The position numbers were made by a program, and so were the translations under genes. Below are positions 26,892 through 35,898 of a stretch of 64,000 bases of DNA, one piece after another (positions within the stretch are counted from its first letter, which is position 1; each line of letters begins with the position of its first letter). The stretch lies in the NCBI RefSeq assembly GCF_900187445.1, contig NZ_FYEB01000005.1, forward strand, positions 62,001 through 126,000, given 5' to 3'. The notes below the pieces were generated by a model. The model was not told where the DNA came from and ran no database searches. It saw only the letters and a list, made by a program, of their open reading frames with translations. This DNA is from Pseudomonas sp. Irchel s3b2. GTDB taxonomy: Bacteria; Pseudomonadota; Gammaproteobacteria; Pseudomonadales; Pseudomonadaceae.

Positions 26892-27929
26892 ATGACCCTG
26901 AAAACCACTTGGTACGAAACCGACAGCCGCTTCATTCCCGGGCATTATCAGCCGGCAACCCTGATCGATCTGGCACTGTCCCGGGATATCGACAGCCATC
27001 GTCTGCTACGCGGTACGGGGCTGTTTCATGAAGACATTCTGGCTGGCCAGACGCGCCTCAGCCCTCAGCAGTTTTTTGGGCTGATCGGCAACACTCGACG
27101 CCTGCTGGATGCCGATGACAGCAGCTTTCTTTTTGGCCAACGCCTGTTGCCCGGACACTACGGCGCCGCCAGCCACGCCCTGCGCCATGCACAAAACCTG
27201 CACCAGGCACTCGACACCCTGGTGCAGCAACAGGCGCTGCTCAGCCCGTTAATGACGCCGCGATTGGTGCTGGATGAAAAACACGCCTATCTCTATTGGC
27301 TGGACAGTTGCGGGGCCGGCGAGCAATGGCGTTTTCTGCTGGAAGCGAGCATGACCTCGCTGGTGGCCATGAGTCGCGCGCTGAGCGGTCAGCGTCTGTC
27401 GTGGGAGTGCAGTTTCAGCCATGCAGAGCCCCGTTATGTCGAGCAATACTGGGTGCATTTGGGCGAGCACACTCAATTCAACCGACCTTTGGACCTGATG
27501 CGCATCCCCCGGGAATTTCTCGCCCAGCGATGGCCCGATGCGTCGGCCATTGCTGGCCAGGTCGCCCGTCAAGAAGCTCAGGGGCAACTGGAGCAATTGG
27601 GCAGTACGTCGAGTTTTCTCGACTGCCTGTACCGCTATTTACAGCGCCACGTGCGCCACACTCCAAGCCTGGAACAAGCCGCCCAGGCCTTCGCCATGAG
27701 CCCCGCGACCCTCAAGCGCAAACTGCAAAAACACGACACAGGTTTCCAGCAACAGGTGGATTTGGTGCGCAAACACGTGGCCCTGTACTTGTACCAGATC
27801 AAGGGGTTCAGCAACGAAGCAGTGGCCGACTACCTGAGTTTCAACGATGCGGCAAACTTCCGCCGCTCGTTCAAGCGCTGGACTGGCAGTACGCCCAACC
27901 TGATCCGTCAGTTGTTCAACACCGGCTGA
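26892..27929 (+). CDS. AraC-family transcriptional regulator
   Basis: A 345-aa regulator of the OruR/ArgR-like group: an N-terminal Arabinose_bd-type sensor domain (residues about 20-200, ALSRDIDSHRLLRGTGLFHED) and a C-terminal AraC double helix-turn-helix (HTPSLEQAAQAFAMSPATLK, then GFSNEAVADYLSFNDAANFR and FKRWTGSTPNLIRQL). It starts 9 bp after the GGDEF-like gene and may control it or the divergent phytase operon. The effector is unknown. Confidence 0.82.
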   Translation: MTLKTTWYETDSRFIPGHYQPATLIDLALSRDIDSHRLLRGTGLFHEDILAGQTRLSPQQFFGLIGNTRRLLDADDSSFLFGQRLLPGHYGAASHALRHAQNLHQALDTLVQQQALLSPLMTPRLVLDEKHAYLYWLDSCGAGEQWRFLLEASMTSLVAMSRALSGQRLSWECSFSHAEPRYVEQYWVHLGEHTQFNRPLDLMRIPREFLAQRWPDASAIAGQVARQEAQGQLEQLGSTSSFLDCLYRYLQRHVRHTPSLEQAAQAFAMSPATLKRKLQKHDTGFQQQVDLVRKHVALYLYQIKGFSNEAVADYLSFNDAANFRRSFKRWTGSTPNLIRQLFNTG

Positions 27930-28024
27930 AGAGTCATGCGATCCGTAGGAGCTGTCGAGCCCGCGAGGCTGCGTTCGGTGCTTGTAGGAGCTGTCGAGCA
28001 ATGCCTCAGTATCGACCCAGGCAG

Positions 28025-28879
28025 TCAAGCCCTTCGCGTGGAGCAATACTCCACAATGAGCTGAGAGAGCGCTGCCACGATCGCCTGATCCGCTTCAGCA
28101 GAGGTAAACAACCGAAACTGCGCATCCGGCAAATCCGGCAACCCTTGCTCCGCACCCAGCGCCGCCAGTCCCTGCCCCAATTGACTGACCGTCATCGGCG
28201 CCACCGCGAAACCAGCCAACGCCGCCGCTCGCAACCCGGCGGTGCTGGTGCAGGACATCGCCGTACGTTGGGCGATCCCCGCCTGAGCCAGCCGCCTCAA
28301 CGCTATCTCACGATAAGGACAGGGCTCAGGAAACAGCGCCAACGGCAACGGTGTCGGTAACCGGGTGACGGGTTGCGCCGACCAGGCCCACACCAGCGGT
28401 TCTTGCCACAGTAGCAACCCTGCTTCGCTGGTTTCGCACAGAGAACCGATGACCAACTCAAGATCGCCTTGCTTCATCAGGTTCAGCAACGTGCCAGGAA
28501 TGCCCACCTGCACATCGATTTCCATGCCCGGGTACTGCGCCGCAAAATCCTGAAAACCCCGCAGCAATCGCGGTTCGACAAAATCCTCCGACACCCCGAT
28601 CCGCACCCGCCCGTGAAACGGCGTGCGCGTCAGTTGCGCCCAGGCATCACGGTTCAGCGCGAGGATCGTCCGCGCATAAGCGATCAGGCGCTCGCCATCG
28701 GGCGTCAAATGCTGGGAGCGGGTCGTACGCTTCAACAGCGGTTTACCGACCTGTTCTTCCAGTCGCCGCAAATGACCGCTGACCGCAGATTGGGTCAGGT
28801 GCAGTTTTTCGGCTGCGCGACTGAAACCTTCTTCATCGACGACCGTGACAAATGTTTTGAGCAGCACAGCATCGAACAT
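28025..28879 (-). CDS. LysR-family transcriptional regulator
   Basis: A 284-aa LysR protein. The N-terminal winged helix reads LLKTFVTVVDEEGFSRAAEK and LHLTQSAVSGHLRRLEEQVG, followed by RTTRSQHLTPDGERL, and a periplasmic-binding-like effector domain from about 90. Start ATG 28879 lies 18 bp inside the longest frame and begins MFDAVLLKTF, the usual LysR length. It is divergent from the azoreductase-like gene across 94 bp and probably controls it, the standard LysR arrangement. Confidence 0.85.
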   Translation of the reverse strand: MFDAVLLKTFVTVVDEEGFSRAAEKLHLTQSAVSGHLRRLEEQVGKPLLKRTTRSQHLTPDGERLIAYARTILALNRDAWAQLTRTPFHGRVRIGVSEDFVEPRLLRGFQDFAAQYPGMEIDVQVGIPGTLLNLMKQGDLELVIGSLCETSEAGLLLWQEPLVWAWSAQPVTRLPTPLPLALFPEPCPYREIALRRLAQAGIAQRTAMSCTSTAGLRAAALAGFAVAPMTVSQLGQGLAALGAEQGLPDLPDAQFRLFTSAEADQAIVAALSQLIVEYCSTRRA

Positions 28880-28973
28880 AGTTTTATACGTAATCAATAA
28901 CTAATTTATTCACGATTTATATTCCAGATACAACTATGTTGCAATGCGTCCATCTCACCCATCCGAGGCACCC

Positions 28974-29615
28974 ATGACCACCCTTCTGCATATCGAATGT
29001 TCCCCGCGCAAACAGCGGTCGGCCTCCCTTGAAGTCGCCCGCAGCTTCATTGCGCGTTATCAAGAAAACACCCCAGACACCGAAATCATCACCCTCGATC
29101 TTTGGAACATGGTTTTGCCGGAATTCGACGAACTGGCAATGGATGCCAAATACGCCGGGCTCAATGGCACGCCCTTGACCCCGGCGCAGCAAGACGCCTG
29201 GAACACCTTGAAAGATCTTGCCGCGCACCTGCATCGCGCGGACGTGCTGGTGATGTCCGTACCGCTGTGGAATTTCAGCATCCCGTACAAACTCAAACAC
29301 TTCATCGATCTGGTGTCGCAGAAAGACATCCTGTTCAGCTTCGACCCGGAACGCGGTCTGCAAGGCATGCTGCATAACAAAACCGCCGTGGTGATGTACG
29401 CCCGCGGCCTGGATTTTTCGGCGCAGTCAATCACGCCGGCGGAGCGCTTCGACTTTCAGAAGCCCTACGTGGAAGCCTGGCTGCAATTTATCGGCGTGAG
29501 TGATGTGCACTCGGTGAGTGTCGAGAAAACCATCCTGGGGGAAGACGTTGACCTTGGTGCGCGTAAGGCCGCGATCCAGCAGGCCATGAGGCTGGCAGAT
29601 AGTCTCGTTGGTTGA
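28974..29615 (+). CDS. FMN-dependent NAD(P)H oxidoreductase (azoreductase AzoR-like)
   Basis: A 213-aa flavodoxin-fold protein. The FMN phosphate loop ECSPRKQRSASLEVAR is near residue 8; VPLWNFSIPYKLKHFIDLV and YARGLDFS are typical of the AzoR/acyl carrier protein phosphodiesterase family. It reduces quinones or azo dyes with NAD(P)H using FMN. ATG 28974 follows a GAGG site. It is probably regulated by the divergent LysR gene, which suggests response to quinones or other electrophiles (inference). Confidence 0.83.
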   Translation: MTTLLHIECSPRKQRSASLEVARSFIARYQENTPDTEIITLDLWNMVLPEFDELAMDAKYAGLNGTPLTPAQQDAWNTLKDLAAHLHRADVLVMSVPLWNFSIPYKLKHFIDLVSQKDILFSFDPERGLQGMLHNKTAVVMYARGLDFSAQSITPAERFDFQKPYVEAWLQFIGVSDVHSVSVEKTILGEDVDLGARKAAIQQAMRLADSLVG

Positions 29616-29718
29616 CGCTTCAAGTGTTCTCGCTGGTTGATCCCGTTAAGCAAAAAAATGGGCGATCTCTAGAGATTAATGCCAATCAGTTAAGTAATTT
29701 CAGCCGCGACGCATTTCC

Positions 29719-29853
29719 TTGTAGCAGCTGCCGAAGGCTGCGTTCGGCTGCGAAGCAGTCGTGAATTCGGCTAACGCGGTCCACCTGACGCACCGCAGTG
29801 GCTGATTTTACGACTGCTACGCAGCCGAACGCAGGCTTCGCCAGCTGCTACAG
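29719..29853. repeat. Long inverted repeat (REP-like)
   Basis: GTAGCAGCTGCCGAAGGCTG continuing CGTTCGGCTGCG, and its inverse CGCAGCCGAACGCAGGCTTC then GCCAGCTGCTAC, flank about 50 bp. This is the second repeat family in the window, different from the CGGGCAAGCC type. It occupies part of the 580-bp gap between the azoreductase-like gene and ridA. Confidence 0.75.
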
Positions 29854-29866
29854 ATAGCATTGCAGC

Positions 29867-30055
29867 TTAATTGACGGGCATTACCCCCAAGCTGTCCTGT
29901 TCGACCTGACAAGCCAGCCACGTGCAAAACAGATCCAGTTTCTTATTGTGTTCCGGACTTCGCTTCGCAACATAGGCGTAGTCACTTTGGTGAAAACCGA
30001 ACGGTGCCAGTAAACGGCCAAGACGAATGTCGTCGGCCACCAGATGGCAAAACCA
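29867..30055 (-). pseudogene. C-terminal remnant of a LysR regulator
   Basis: The frame reads LVADDIRLGRLLAPFGFHQS and later LDLFCTWLACQVEQD before a TAA stop. This matches the end of the effector domain of GcvA-type LysR proteins, where a loop LVADDLxxGRL leads to a strand and a final FxxWL helix. There is no upstream DNA-binding domain. It lies divergent to ridA, the place where a LysR regulator of that gene would be expected, so it looks like decay of a former regulator. Confidence 0.45.
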
Positions 30056-30196
30056 GCATTCAGCTGTAGCAGCTACAGAGAGTGCGTTACAGTTGAAAAT
30101 GATTAACTTATCGGCATCAGGGCTTGGCTGATCTGGCCCGCTGCCAGCCGCCCCATACACAACCGCCCTCTCACCCCCTCAAGCAAGAGATCCCCC

Positions 30197-30577
30197 ATGG
30201 CAAACCGCGACCTCACCTTCCTACCCGACCCAGACCCGGAATCCATCTCCTCCGACGTCGCCGGTTTCGGCGGCCTGCTGGTCTCCACTCAAATCCCCAC
30301 CCGCGCCGACGGCAGCCTGGAGCTGGGGAGCATCACCCTGCAGAGTGAATGCACCCTGCAAGCGCTCAAGGTTGCGCTGGAACTAGCCGGCAGCTCCATG
30401 GACCGGGTTCTGCATCTGACCATCTACCTCACTGACATGGCCGACCGCGCCGATTTCAACGAGGTCTACAAGCGCTTCTTCGCAAAGCCCTGGCCGGTTC
30501 GCGCTGCCGTTGGTGTGGCATCCCTTGCAGTCGAAGGGATGCGCGTGGAAGTGACCGCGATGGCGGCCAAGGGCTGA
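30197..30577 (+). CDS. RidA family protein
   Basis: A 126-aa YjgF/YER057c/UK114 family protein. It has the GFGGLLVSTQIPT opening, a LAGSSMDRVLHLTIYLTDMAD region, FNEVYKRFFAKPWPVRAAVG with the conserved arginine that binds the substrate carboxylate, and the VEVTAMAA end. RidA deaminates reactive enamines/imines; other Rid subgroups act in amino-acid or aromatic catabolism. It stands alone beside a LysR remnant and ends before a strong hairpin. The subgroup is not certain. Confidence 0.8.
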   Translation: MANRDLTFLPDPDPESISSDVAGFGGLLVSTQIPTRADGSLELGSITLQSECTLQALKVALELAGSSMDRVLHLTIYLTDMADRADFNEVYKRFFAKPWPVRAAVGVASLAVEGMRVEVTAMAAKG

Positions 30578-30628
30578 GTCCGGGACTTATCCGGTGGCAC
30601 TGTTCCAGCGAGCGGCCGCCACCGGGCC

Positions 30629-30661
30629 ATTCCCGACAGCAAGTTTTTTGCCGTCGGGAAT
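30629..30661. terminator. Hairpin between ridA and the convergent GlxA-type gene
   Basis: ATTCCCGAC at 30629-30637 pairs with GTCGGGAAT at 30653-30661, and GCAA pairs with TTGC inside, leaving a T-rich loop. It lies 52 bp after the ridA stop and 27 bp after the end of the opposing gene, a probable two-way terminator. Confidence 0.6.
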
Positions 30662-30687
30662 CCTCGCCGGTACTCAAAGAGCGGCTT

Positions 30688-31671
30688 TTATTTGACCAGC
30701 CGCTTTTCCTTGGAAGGCCTGTAGCCGAAGTACGAGCTATAGCACTTGCTGAAATGACTGGGCGACACAAAGCCACAGGCAACCAGCACGTCTACCTGTG
30801 ACAGCTCTGTGTGCTGGAGAAGTCGACGCGCTTCGGTGATGCGCAGCTCCATGTAATAGCGCTGCGGGGTTGTTCCGAGTTGCTCCTTGAACAAGCGTTC
30901 GAGTTGTCGCCGGGAACGGCCGGCGTAGACCGCCAACTGCTCCAGCTCCAGCGGCTCTTCGAGGTTGGCATCCATCAGCTTGACCACCTCTCGCAACGGC
31001 GCGCTCACACAGATATTTTCAGCCGGTTTGATGCGCCGATAACGAGACTCTTCGAAAGCCAGGATGTCCTCGATACCCTCGACCAGGGCTTTATCGTGCA
31101 GCGCCTTGATCCAGTCCAGCGCCATATGAAAGGCCCCCGAAGGACTAGAAGCAGTGAGCCGGTCTCTATCGATGACATAGGGCTCACTGGTGACATGCGT
31201 CGCCTTGGAGATTTCCGCGAGTGCGGGACGATGTTCGGGGTGAATGGCGCAACGGTAACCATCGAGCAAGCCTGCGCTGCCCAGGAACCATGCACCATTC
31301 CACAACCCGGCCAGACTGACACCGTGGTCTGCTGCCATTCGCAACAGGCTGATCAACTCATCAGTCGCCTTCAGTTCTGTCCTGTAGCCGCCGCAAATGA
31401 CCAGCAGGTCCAGATTGTGAATAGCTGAAGAATCGATACGGGCATCGGGCCGAATGACCAGGCCCAGATCGCTGATGACCTCTCCTTCATTCAAGCCGAA
31501 CGTTCGGGAAGAGAACAACCCGGGGCGCAGAAGATTGGCGGTGACAATCGTGTCCAGCGCTTGCGTGAACGCGGGCAGCGAGAAATGCTCGAGCAGCAAA
31601 AAGCCCGCCCGAGTCATTCGAGCAGGCTCGCCTGGGTTTTCATTCAGATAGCGGAGGTTTTTCCCTTTCAT
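30688..31671 (-). CDS. GlxA-type regulator (DJ-1/PfpI domain plus AraC HTH)
   Basis: A 327-aa protein. Residues about 20-185 form a DJ-1/PfpI amidotransferase-like sensor domain (FGLNEGEVISDLGL, LVICGGYRTEL, GLWNGAWFLGSAGLLDGYRC). The nucleophile cysteine position is not clear in this stretch, where Asn-Gly replaces the usual Cys-Thr-Gly. The C-terminal AraC domain shows LELEQLAVYAGRSRRQLERL and TPQRYYMELRITEARRLL. It resembles regulators of quaternary-amine and arginine catabolism (GbdR/CdhR/ArgR type). ATG 31671 is used. The target genes are not evident nearby. Confidence 0.82.
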   Translation of the reverse strand: MKGKNLRYLNENPGEPARMTRAGFLLLEHFSLPAFTQALDTIVTANLLRPGLFSSRTFGLNEGEVISDLGLVIRPDARIDSSAIHNLDLLVICGGYRTELKATDELISLLRMAADHGVSLAGLWNGAWFLGSAGLLDGYRCAIHPEHRPALAEISKATHVTSEPYVIDRDRLTASSPSGAFHMALDWIKALHDKALVEGIEDILAFEESRYRRIKPAENICVSAPLREVVKLMDANLEEPLELEQLAVYAGRSRRQLERLFKEQLGTTPQRYYMELRITEARRLLQHTELSQVDVLVACGFVSPSHFSKCYSSYFGYRPSKEKRLVK

Positions 31672-31786
31672 GCCCCCGCTGAATTGACGTCGCTCGATCA
31701 ATGTTCGACCCACTCGGTTACGTTAACCAATCTGCCATTTGGTGCGCTAATAAAGCGTCATGCTACCTGCAGAAGCTCAAAAAGCC

Positions 31787-32058
31787 CTAGGGGGCGTTCT
31801 CAATTAGTTTCACCGCCGCGCCGGGTCTGCTGTTGTGCAGGGCAAGGCGCGAGAAGCGTGGTTTGGTCATTCCAAATAAGCTTCGAGCAACGCAGCCCTG
31901 CACAACAGCAGGCCCGGCCCTTCGGGTTGTGCCTTAAAGCGGGCCAGGCTGCGTTGCAGGCATTGGAAAGGGAACAACCATTCCCAGCGGCCTGCGCCTT
32001 GCCTGGCCCGCTTTAAGGCGACAACGCGGCGGTGAAACTAACTAAGAACGCCCCCTAG
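31787..32058. mobile_element. MITE-like element, 272 bp, 34-bp terminal inverted repeats
   Basis: The ends 31787-31820 and 32025-32058 are inverted copies of each other with two mismatches, starting CTAGGGGGCGTTCT. Inside lie two more inverted pairs: 31821-31843 with 31895-31917 (one mismatch) and 31931-31949 with 32001-32019 (perfect, GCCTTAAAGCGGGCCAGGC). No ORF codes for a transposase. The outermost CTAG on both ends may be a 4-bp target duplication. A non-autonomous element moved by a transposase elsewhere in the genome is the simplest reading. Confidence 0.72.
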
Positions 32059-32170
32059 CACCATTATGCGACCGATCAGGCCAGTTGAAAGCCGTGACGA
32101 AGCGGGTCTTTATCATCGAACTCCCTCCATAGCGCTGAATCCAATGGGTAGGCCAATGGAGGTGAGCGAA

Positions 32171-32392
32171 ATGAACAATGATGACCGTGTTAATGATGAC
32201 GAATCAGAAACGACCTCGAACGTCCCGCCTACCGATACGTCTGGCAAACCCGTCGATGTGGTCGAAAGAGAACTTGAGGACAGCGACAGTGACGCCGAAA
32301 GTTTAGATGAAGCGCGAAACCAGGAGCGGGAGGCTGAAGAGCTCAGGCGAAAAATAGCGGAGATAGAACGGAAAGTGGCGGACGGTAATTAG
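32171..32392 (+). CDS. Small acidic hypothetical protein, 73 aa
   Basis: ATG 32171 has GGAGGTG seven bases upstream. The protein is very acidic and rich in Asp/Ser/Thr/Asn (MNNDDRVNDDESETTSNVPP), with a C-terminal charged helix likely to form a coiled coil (DEARNQEREAEELRRKIAEI). No signal peptide. It lies just after the MITE-like element. Function unknown; the excellent ribosome site supports expression. Confidence 0.6.
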   Translation: MNNDDRVNDDESETTSNVPPTDTSGKPVDVVERELEDSDSDAESLDEARNQEREAEELRRKIAEIERKVADGN

Positions 32393-32551
32393 CAAAATGC
32401 CGGAGGGGCGAGACCCGGTTAATACAACAGATTGCAATTGGGCCAAAACCGGTCAATATCGCTCCTTTCGTCTACCCTCACAAAGCGCCAGGCAGCCATC
32501 AGCGTGTGCTTGGCGCCTCGACATTCTTTCGTTAATACCCGGAGATTTTCC

Positions 32552-33403
32552 ATGCTCAAGCGCACCCTGGCATTGGCCGTCGGCTTGACCCTGTCTTTTT
32601 GCACCCTGCTGACGCAGGCCGCCGATACGCTGAAAGTCAGCGCGATTCCCGATGAAGCCCCTACCGAACTGCTCCGCAAGTTCAAGCCACTTGGCGCCTA
32701 TCTGGAACAACAGTTGGGCATGAAGGTCGAGTTCGTGCCCGTGAGCGACTATCCGGCCGTGGTCGAAGCGCTGGCCACCGATCGAATCGACCTGGCCTGG
32801 CTGGGCGGCTTCACGTTCGTGCAGGCACGCCTGAAAACCGGCAATGCCATTCCACTCGTGCAGCGCGAACAGGACGCCCAATTCACCAGCAAATTCATCA
32901 CCGCCGACCCTGCCGTCAAGTCCCTCGCCGATCTCAAGGGCAAGACCTTTGCATTCGGCTCGGTGTCCTCCACGTCGGGCAGTCTTATGCCGCGCTACTT
33001 TATGCTCAAGGACGGCATCAAGCCTGAAACCTACTTTAGTCGCGTCGGCTACTCCGGCGCCCATGACGCCACCGTCGCCTGGGTCCAGGCCGGTAAGGTA
33101 GACGCCGGGGTACTGAACGCCAGCGTGTGGGAAAAACTGGTCGCTGCCGGCAAGGTCGACACCACCAAAGTCAAAGTGTTTGCGACCACCCCGGCCTACT
33201 TCGACTACAACTGGACAGTGCGCGGGACCCTCGACCCAGCGCTGGCGGCCAAGATTAAGGCTGCCTTCCTGGCTCTCGATCCGGCGAAGCCTGCGGACAA
33301 GGAGATTCTGGATCTGCAGGCCGCCAGTCGATTCATCGAAACCAAGCCTGAGAACTACAAGGGCATCGAGGAAGCCGCCCTCGCCGCCGAACTGCTCAAA
33401 TGA
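32552..33403 (+). CDS. PhnD-like substrate-binding protein (putative selenate or phosphonate/phosphite transporter)
   Basis: A 283-aa solute-binding protein with a signal peptide ([16 protein letters not shown]...TQAADT). [40 protein letters not shown] and [16 protein letters not shown] follow the PhnD/PtxB fold. Sequences of this kind are often named putative selenate ABC transporter binding proteins; the true ligand is not settled. It begins a four-gene operon with overlapping or nearly touching genes. A small anionic ligand (phosphonate, phosphite or selenate) is the safest description. Confidence 0.75.
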   Translation: MLKRTLALAVGLTLSFCTLLTQAADTLKVSAIPDEAPTELLRKFKPLGAYLEQQLGMKVEFVPVSDYPAVVEALATDRIDLAWLGGFTFVQARLKTGNAIPLVQREQDAQFTSKFITADPAVKSLADLKGKTFAFGSVSSTSGSLMPRYFMLKDGIKPETYFSRVGYSGAHDATVAWVQAGKVDAGVLNASVWEKLVAAGKVDTTKVKVFATTPAYFDYNWTVRGTLDPALAAKIKAAFLALDPAKPADKEILDLQAASRFIETKPENYKGIEEAALAAELLK

Positions 33404-34197
33404 CATTGCGTCTGACCCAGGTCAGCCTTACCCACGCCAACGGCGTCCATGCGCTGCGTGGCGTGGACCTGCACATCGGTGCAAGCGAACAGGTGGCCAT
33501 CATCGGCCCGTCCGGCGCCGGTAAGTCGAGCCTGCTCAATCTGCTGGCCACCGCCCTGCGACCGGGCAGCGGCGAGCTGCAGGTGCTCGGCGAGCGAGCC
33601 TGGCAGCTTTCTGCCCGTCAGCGCCAGCGTCTGCGCGCGCGCATCGGCCTGATCCATCAGTCGCCTCCTCTGCCACCGCGCCAGCGCGTGGTCACCGCGG
33701 TTCTGGCCGGAAAGCTGGGTCAATGGGGGCTGGGCAAGAGCCTGTTGAACCTGTTGCATCCACTGGATATTCCGGGCGCACGCGCGGCATTGGCCAGGCT
33801 GGACCTGAGTGACAAGTTGTTCGCGCAATGCCAGCAACTGTCCGGTGGACAGCTACAGCGCGTGGGTATTGCCCGTGTGTTGTACCAAGCACCCGAGGTG
33901 TTGCTGGCCGATGAACCGGTATCGGCCATGGACCCGGTGTTGGCCCAGCACACGCTTTCGGTGCTCTGTCGCCATGCCCGGCAGCACAACGTCACCCTGG
34001 TCGCCAGCCTGCATGCGGTGGAGCTGGCCTTGGCGCACTTTTCCCGCATCATAGGCTTGCGTGATGGACAGATCCTGTTCGACCTTGCGGCCAGCGAAGT
34101 TGATGGAGAGTTGCTCGACAAGCTCTACGCCAACGAACAACTGCTGTCCCCACCGATTGCTCCGGCACCCTTGAGTGTGCAGATTCCCCGATGCTGA
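33400..34197 (+). CDS. ABC transporter ATP-binding protein (PhnC-like)
   Basis: A 265-aa ATPase overlapping the end of the binding-protein gene by four bases. Walker [10 protein letters not shown] is near 40, the Q-loop region [17 protein letters not shown] follows, the signature is [20 protein letters not shown] and Walker [14 protein letters not shown]. The insertion with [20 protein letters not shown] resembles PhnC proteins. It powers the two permeases encoded directly downstream. Confidence 0.83.
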   Translation: MTLRLTQVSLTHANGVHALRGVDLHIGASEQVAIIGPSGAGKSSLLNLLATALRPGSGELQVLGERAWQLSARQRQRLRARIGLIHQSPPLPPRQRVVTAVLAGKLGQWGLGKSLLNLLHPLDIPGARAALARLDLSDKLFAQCQQLSGGQLQRVGIARVLYQAPEVLLADEPVSAMDPVLAQHTLSVLCRHARQHNVTLVASLHAVELALAHFSRIIGLRDGQILFDLAASEVDGELLDKLYANEQLLSPPIAPAPLSVQIPRC

Positions 34198-35018
34198 CCC
34201 GTGATACCCGAGATCCCGCCACCCGGCCCCGCCTGCTGCTCACCTTGCTGGCCCTTGCCTTGCTGTGGCCGGGCATCCACTTCAGCGAGTTGGACCTCAG
34301 CGTGCTGGTGGCGAGTGACAGTCAGAGCGAGATGGGCCGGTTTGTATCCGCCTTCTGGCCACCGGCCCATGGCGAAGAATTCATTGATCTGTTGTTGCAA
34401 GCCACCCTGCAAACCCTGGCCATCGCCACGGCCGGCATGGCCCTGGCGTTGCTGTTGGCAGTCCCCGCCAGCCTGTTGGCCAGCCGTGCTCTGTCGCTGT
34501 CTGCTGCCTCTCGCGCCGGCCATCCGAGCTATTGGGGTCAGCTGCTGCGTTGGCCTGTACGTGGTTTACTGATCTTCCTGCGCAGCGTGCCGGAAATCGT
34601 CTGGGCCCTGCTGTTCGTGCGCGCCGTGGGCCTCGGTCCGACTGCCGGGGTACTGGCCATTGCCATTACCTACAGCGGCATGCTGGGCAAGGTCTACGCG
34701 GAAATTTTCGAGTCGGTCGACCAGCGCCCGGTCCACGCGCTACTGCAATCGGGCAGCGGTCGGCTTGCTGCCTTTTGCTACGGGATTCTGCCCAATGTCG
34801 CTGCGGAACTGCTGTCGTACACGGTGTACCGCTGGGAATGCGCCATCCGTGCCTCGGTGGTGATGGGCTTTGTCGGTGCCGGCGGTCTGGGCCAGCAAAT
34901 GGATCTGTCGTTGCGCATGTTCGCCGGCGGTGAAGTGGCCAGTTTGTTACTGACGTTTCTCGTACTGGTACTGCTCGCCGATCAACTCAGCCGACTGTTG
35001 CGCTGGAGGCTGACATGA
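34191..35018 (+). CDS. ABC transporter permease (PhnE-like) 1
   Basis: A 275-aa permease overlapping the ATPase gene by seven bases. It has about six membrane segments and the PhnE-type coupling region ([20 protein letters not shown], then [16 protein letters not shown]). [20 protein letters not shown] matches the conserved segment of phosphonate-type permeases. It pairs with the next permease. Confidence 0.83.
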   Translation: MLTRDTRDPATRPRLLLTLLALALLWPGIHFSELDLSVLVASDSQSEMGRFVSAFWPPAHGEEFIDLLLQATLQTLAIATAGMALALLLAVPASLLASRALSLSAASRAGHPSYWGQLLRWPVRGLLIFLRSVPEIVWALLFVRAVGLGPTAGVLAIAITYSGMLGKVYAEIFESVDQRPVHALLQSGSGRLAAFCYGILPNVAAELLSYTVYRWECAIRASVVMGFVGAGGLGQQMDLSLRMFAGGEVASLLLTFLVLVLLADQLSRLLRWRLT

Positions 35019-35782
35019 ATCGCCTGATCAACCTGGCACTGCTGCTCTGCATCGGCGCAGCGGTGATCGCCTCGTTCAGCTACCTGGGCATCGACCTCGG
35101 TGAGCTCGGCGGCACCGGCAATCTGAAGCAGATGGGTGCTTATGCGCAGCGTTTTCTCAGCCCGGACCTGAGCGCCGGCCATTTGCAAGCCATCGGCCAC
35201 GGCGCCCTGGAAACCATTGCCATGTCTGCCCTTGGCACCCTGCTCGCGGCGGTACTCGGTCTGCTATTGGCATTGCCTGCGGCCGGGCGCTTCGGCTGGC
35301 CATTGCAGAGCGCATCGCGCCTGGTGCTCAACGCCTTGCGCGCGGTTCCGGAACTGGTGTGGGCCGCGCTGATGGTCCTTGCCGCCGGTCTCGGCCCCAA
35401 TGCCGGTACCCTGGCATTAGCCCTGCACACCACCGGCGTGCTCGGTCGACTGTTCGCCGAGGCGCTGGAAAACACCCCTCCAGAACCGGCCGAAGCCATT
35501 CGCCTGCAGGGCGGCAATCCCGTATGGGCTTTCTGTTACGGCACACTGCCTAACCTGTTGCCGCAGCTACTGGCCTACGTCCTGTACCGCTGGGAAAACA
35601 ATATCCGCATGGCCAGTGTGCTCGGCTTCGTCGGCGCCGGTGGTTTGGGGCAAATGCTCTATGTCAGCCTCAGCCTGTTCCAGGAAGCTCAAGCCAGCAC
35701 GGTTATTCTGGCCATGCTGTTACTGGTACTCGCCGTCGATACATTGAGTAGCTGGAGCCGTCAACGCTGGGTCAAAGCTTGA
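35015..35782 (+). CDS. ABC transporter permease (PhnE-like) 2
   Basis: A 255-aa permease starting in an ATGA overlap with permease 1. ALRAVPELVWAALMVLAAGL, TTGVLGRLFAEALENTPPEP and NPVWAFCYGTLPNLLPQLLA mirror the first permease, so the two arose by duplication and form a heterodimer. It ends the operon. Confidence 0.83.
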   Translation: MNRLINLALLLCIGAAVIASFSYLGIDLGELGGTGNLKQMGAYAQRFLSPDLSAGHLQAIGHGALETIAMSALGTLLAAVLGLLLALPAAGRFGWPLQSASRLVLNALRAVPELVWAALMVLAAGLGPNAGTLALALHTTGVLGRLFAEALENTPPEPAEAIRLQGGNPVWAFCYGTLPNLLPQLLAYVLYRWENNIRMASVLGFVGAGGLGQMLYVSLSLFQEAQASTVILAMLLLVLAVDTLSSWSRQRWVKA

Positions 35783-35823
35783 CTGCTTTCGGTGCCGGGC
35801 AATCGTTCAGTGGGTCTTCGAAG

Positions 35824-35898
35824 CTATGCAAACCCGAGGAACGACAGGATAACCACGACGATCACAACTACTCCAACGATGTAGATGATGTTGTTCAT
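35824..35898 (-). CDS. 24-aa single-helix membrane peptide
   Basis: ATG at 35898 follows GAGAGGTGG on the minus strand. The product is nearly all one hydrophobic helix, IIYIVGVVVIVVVILSFLGF, ending in FA. Very similar tiny proteins are widespread in pseudomonads, usually annotated as hypothetical. It is antisense to nothing and sits in the gap after the ABC operon. It could be a stress-linked membrane peptide; the role is unknown. Confidence 0.6.
   Translation of the reverse strand: MNNIIYIVGVVVIVVVILSFLGFA

Noticed and set aside
31787..32058. Element considered as an integron attC array or group II intron
   Set aside because: No integrase, no reverse transcriptase, and the symmetric 34-bp ends fit a MITE better.
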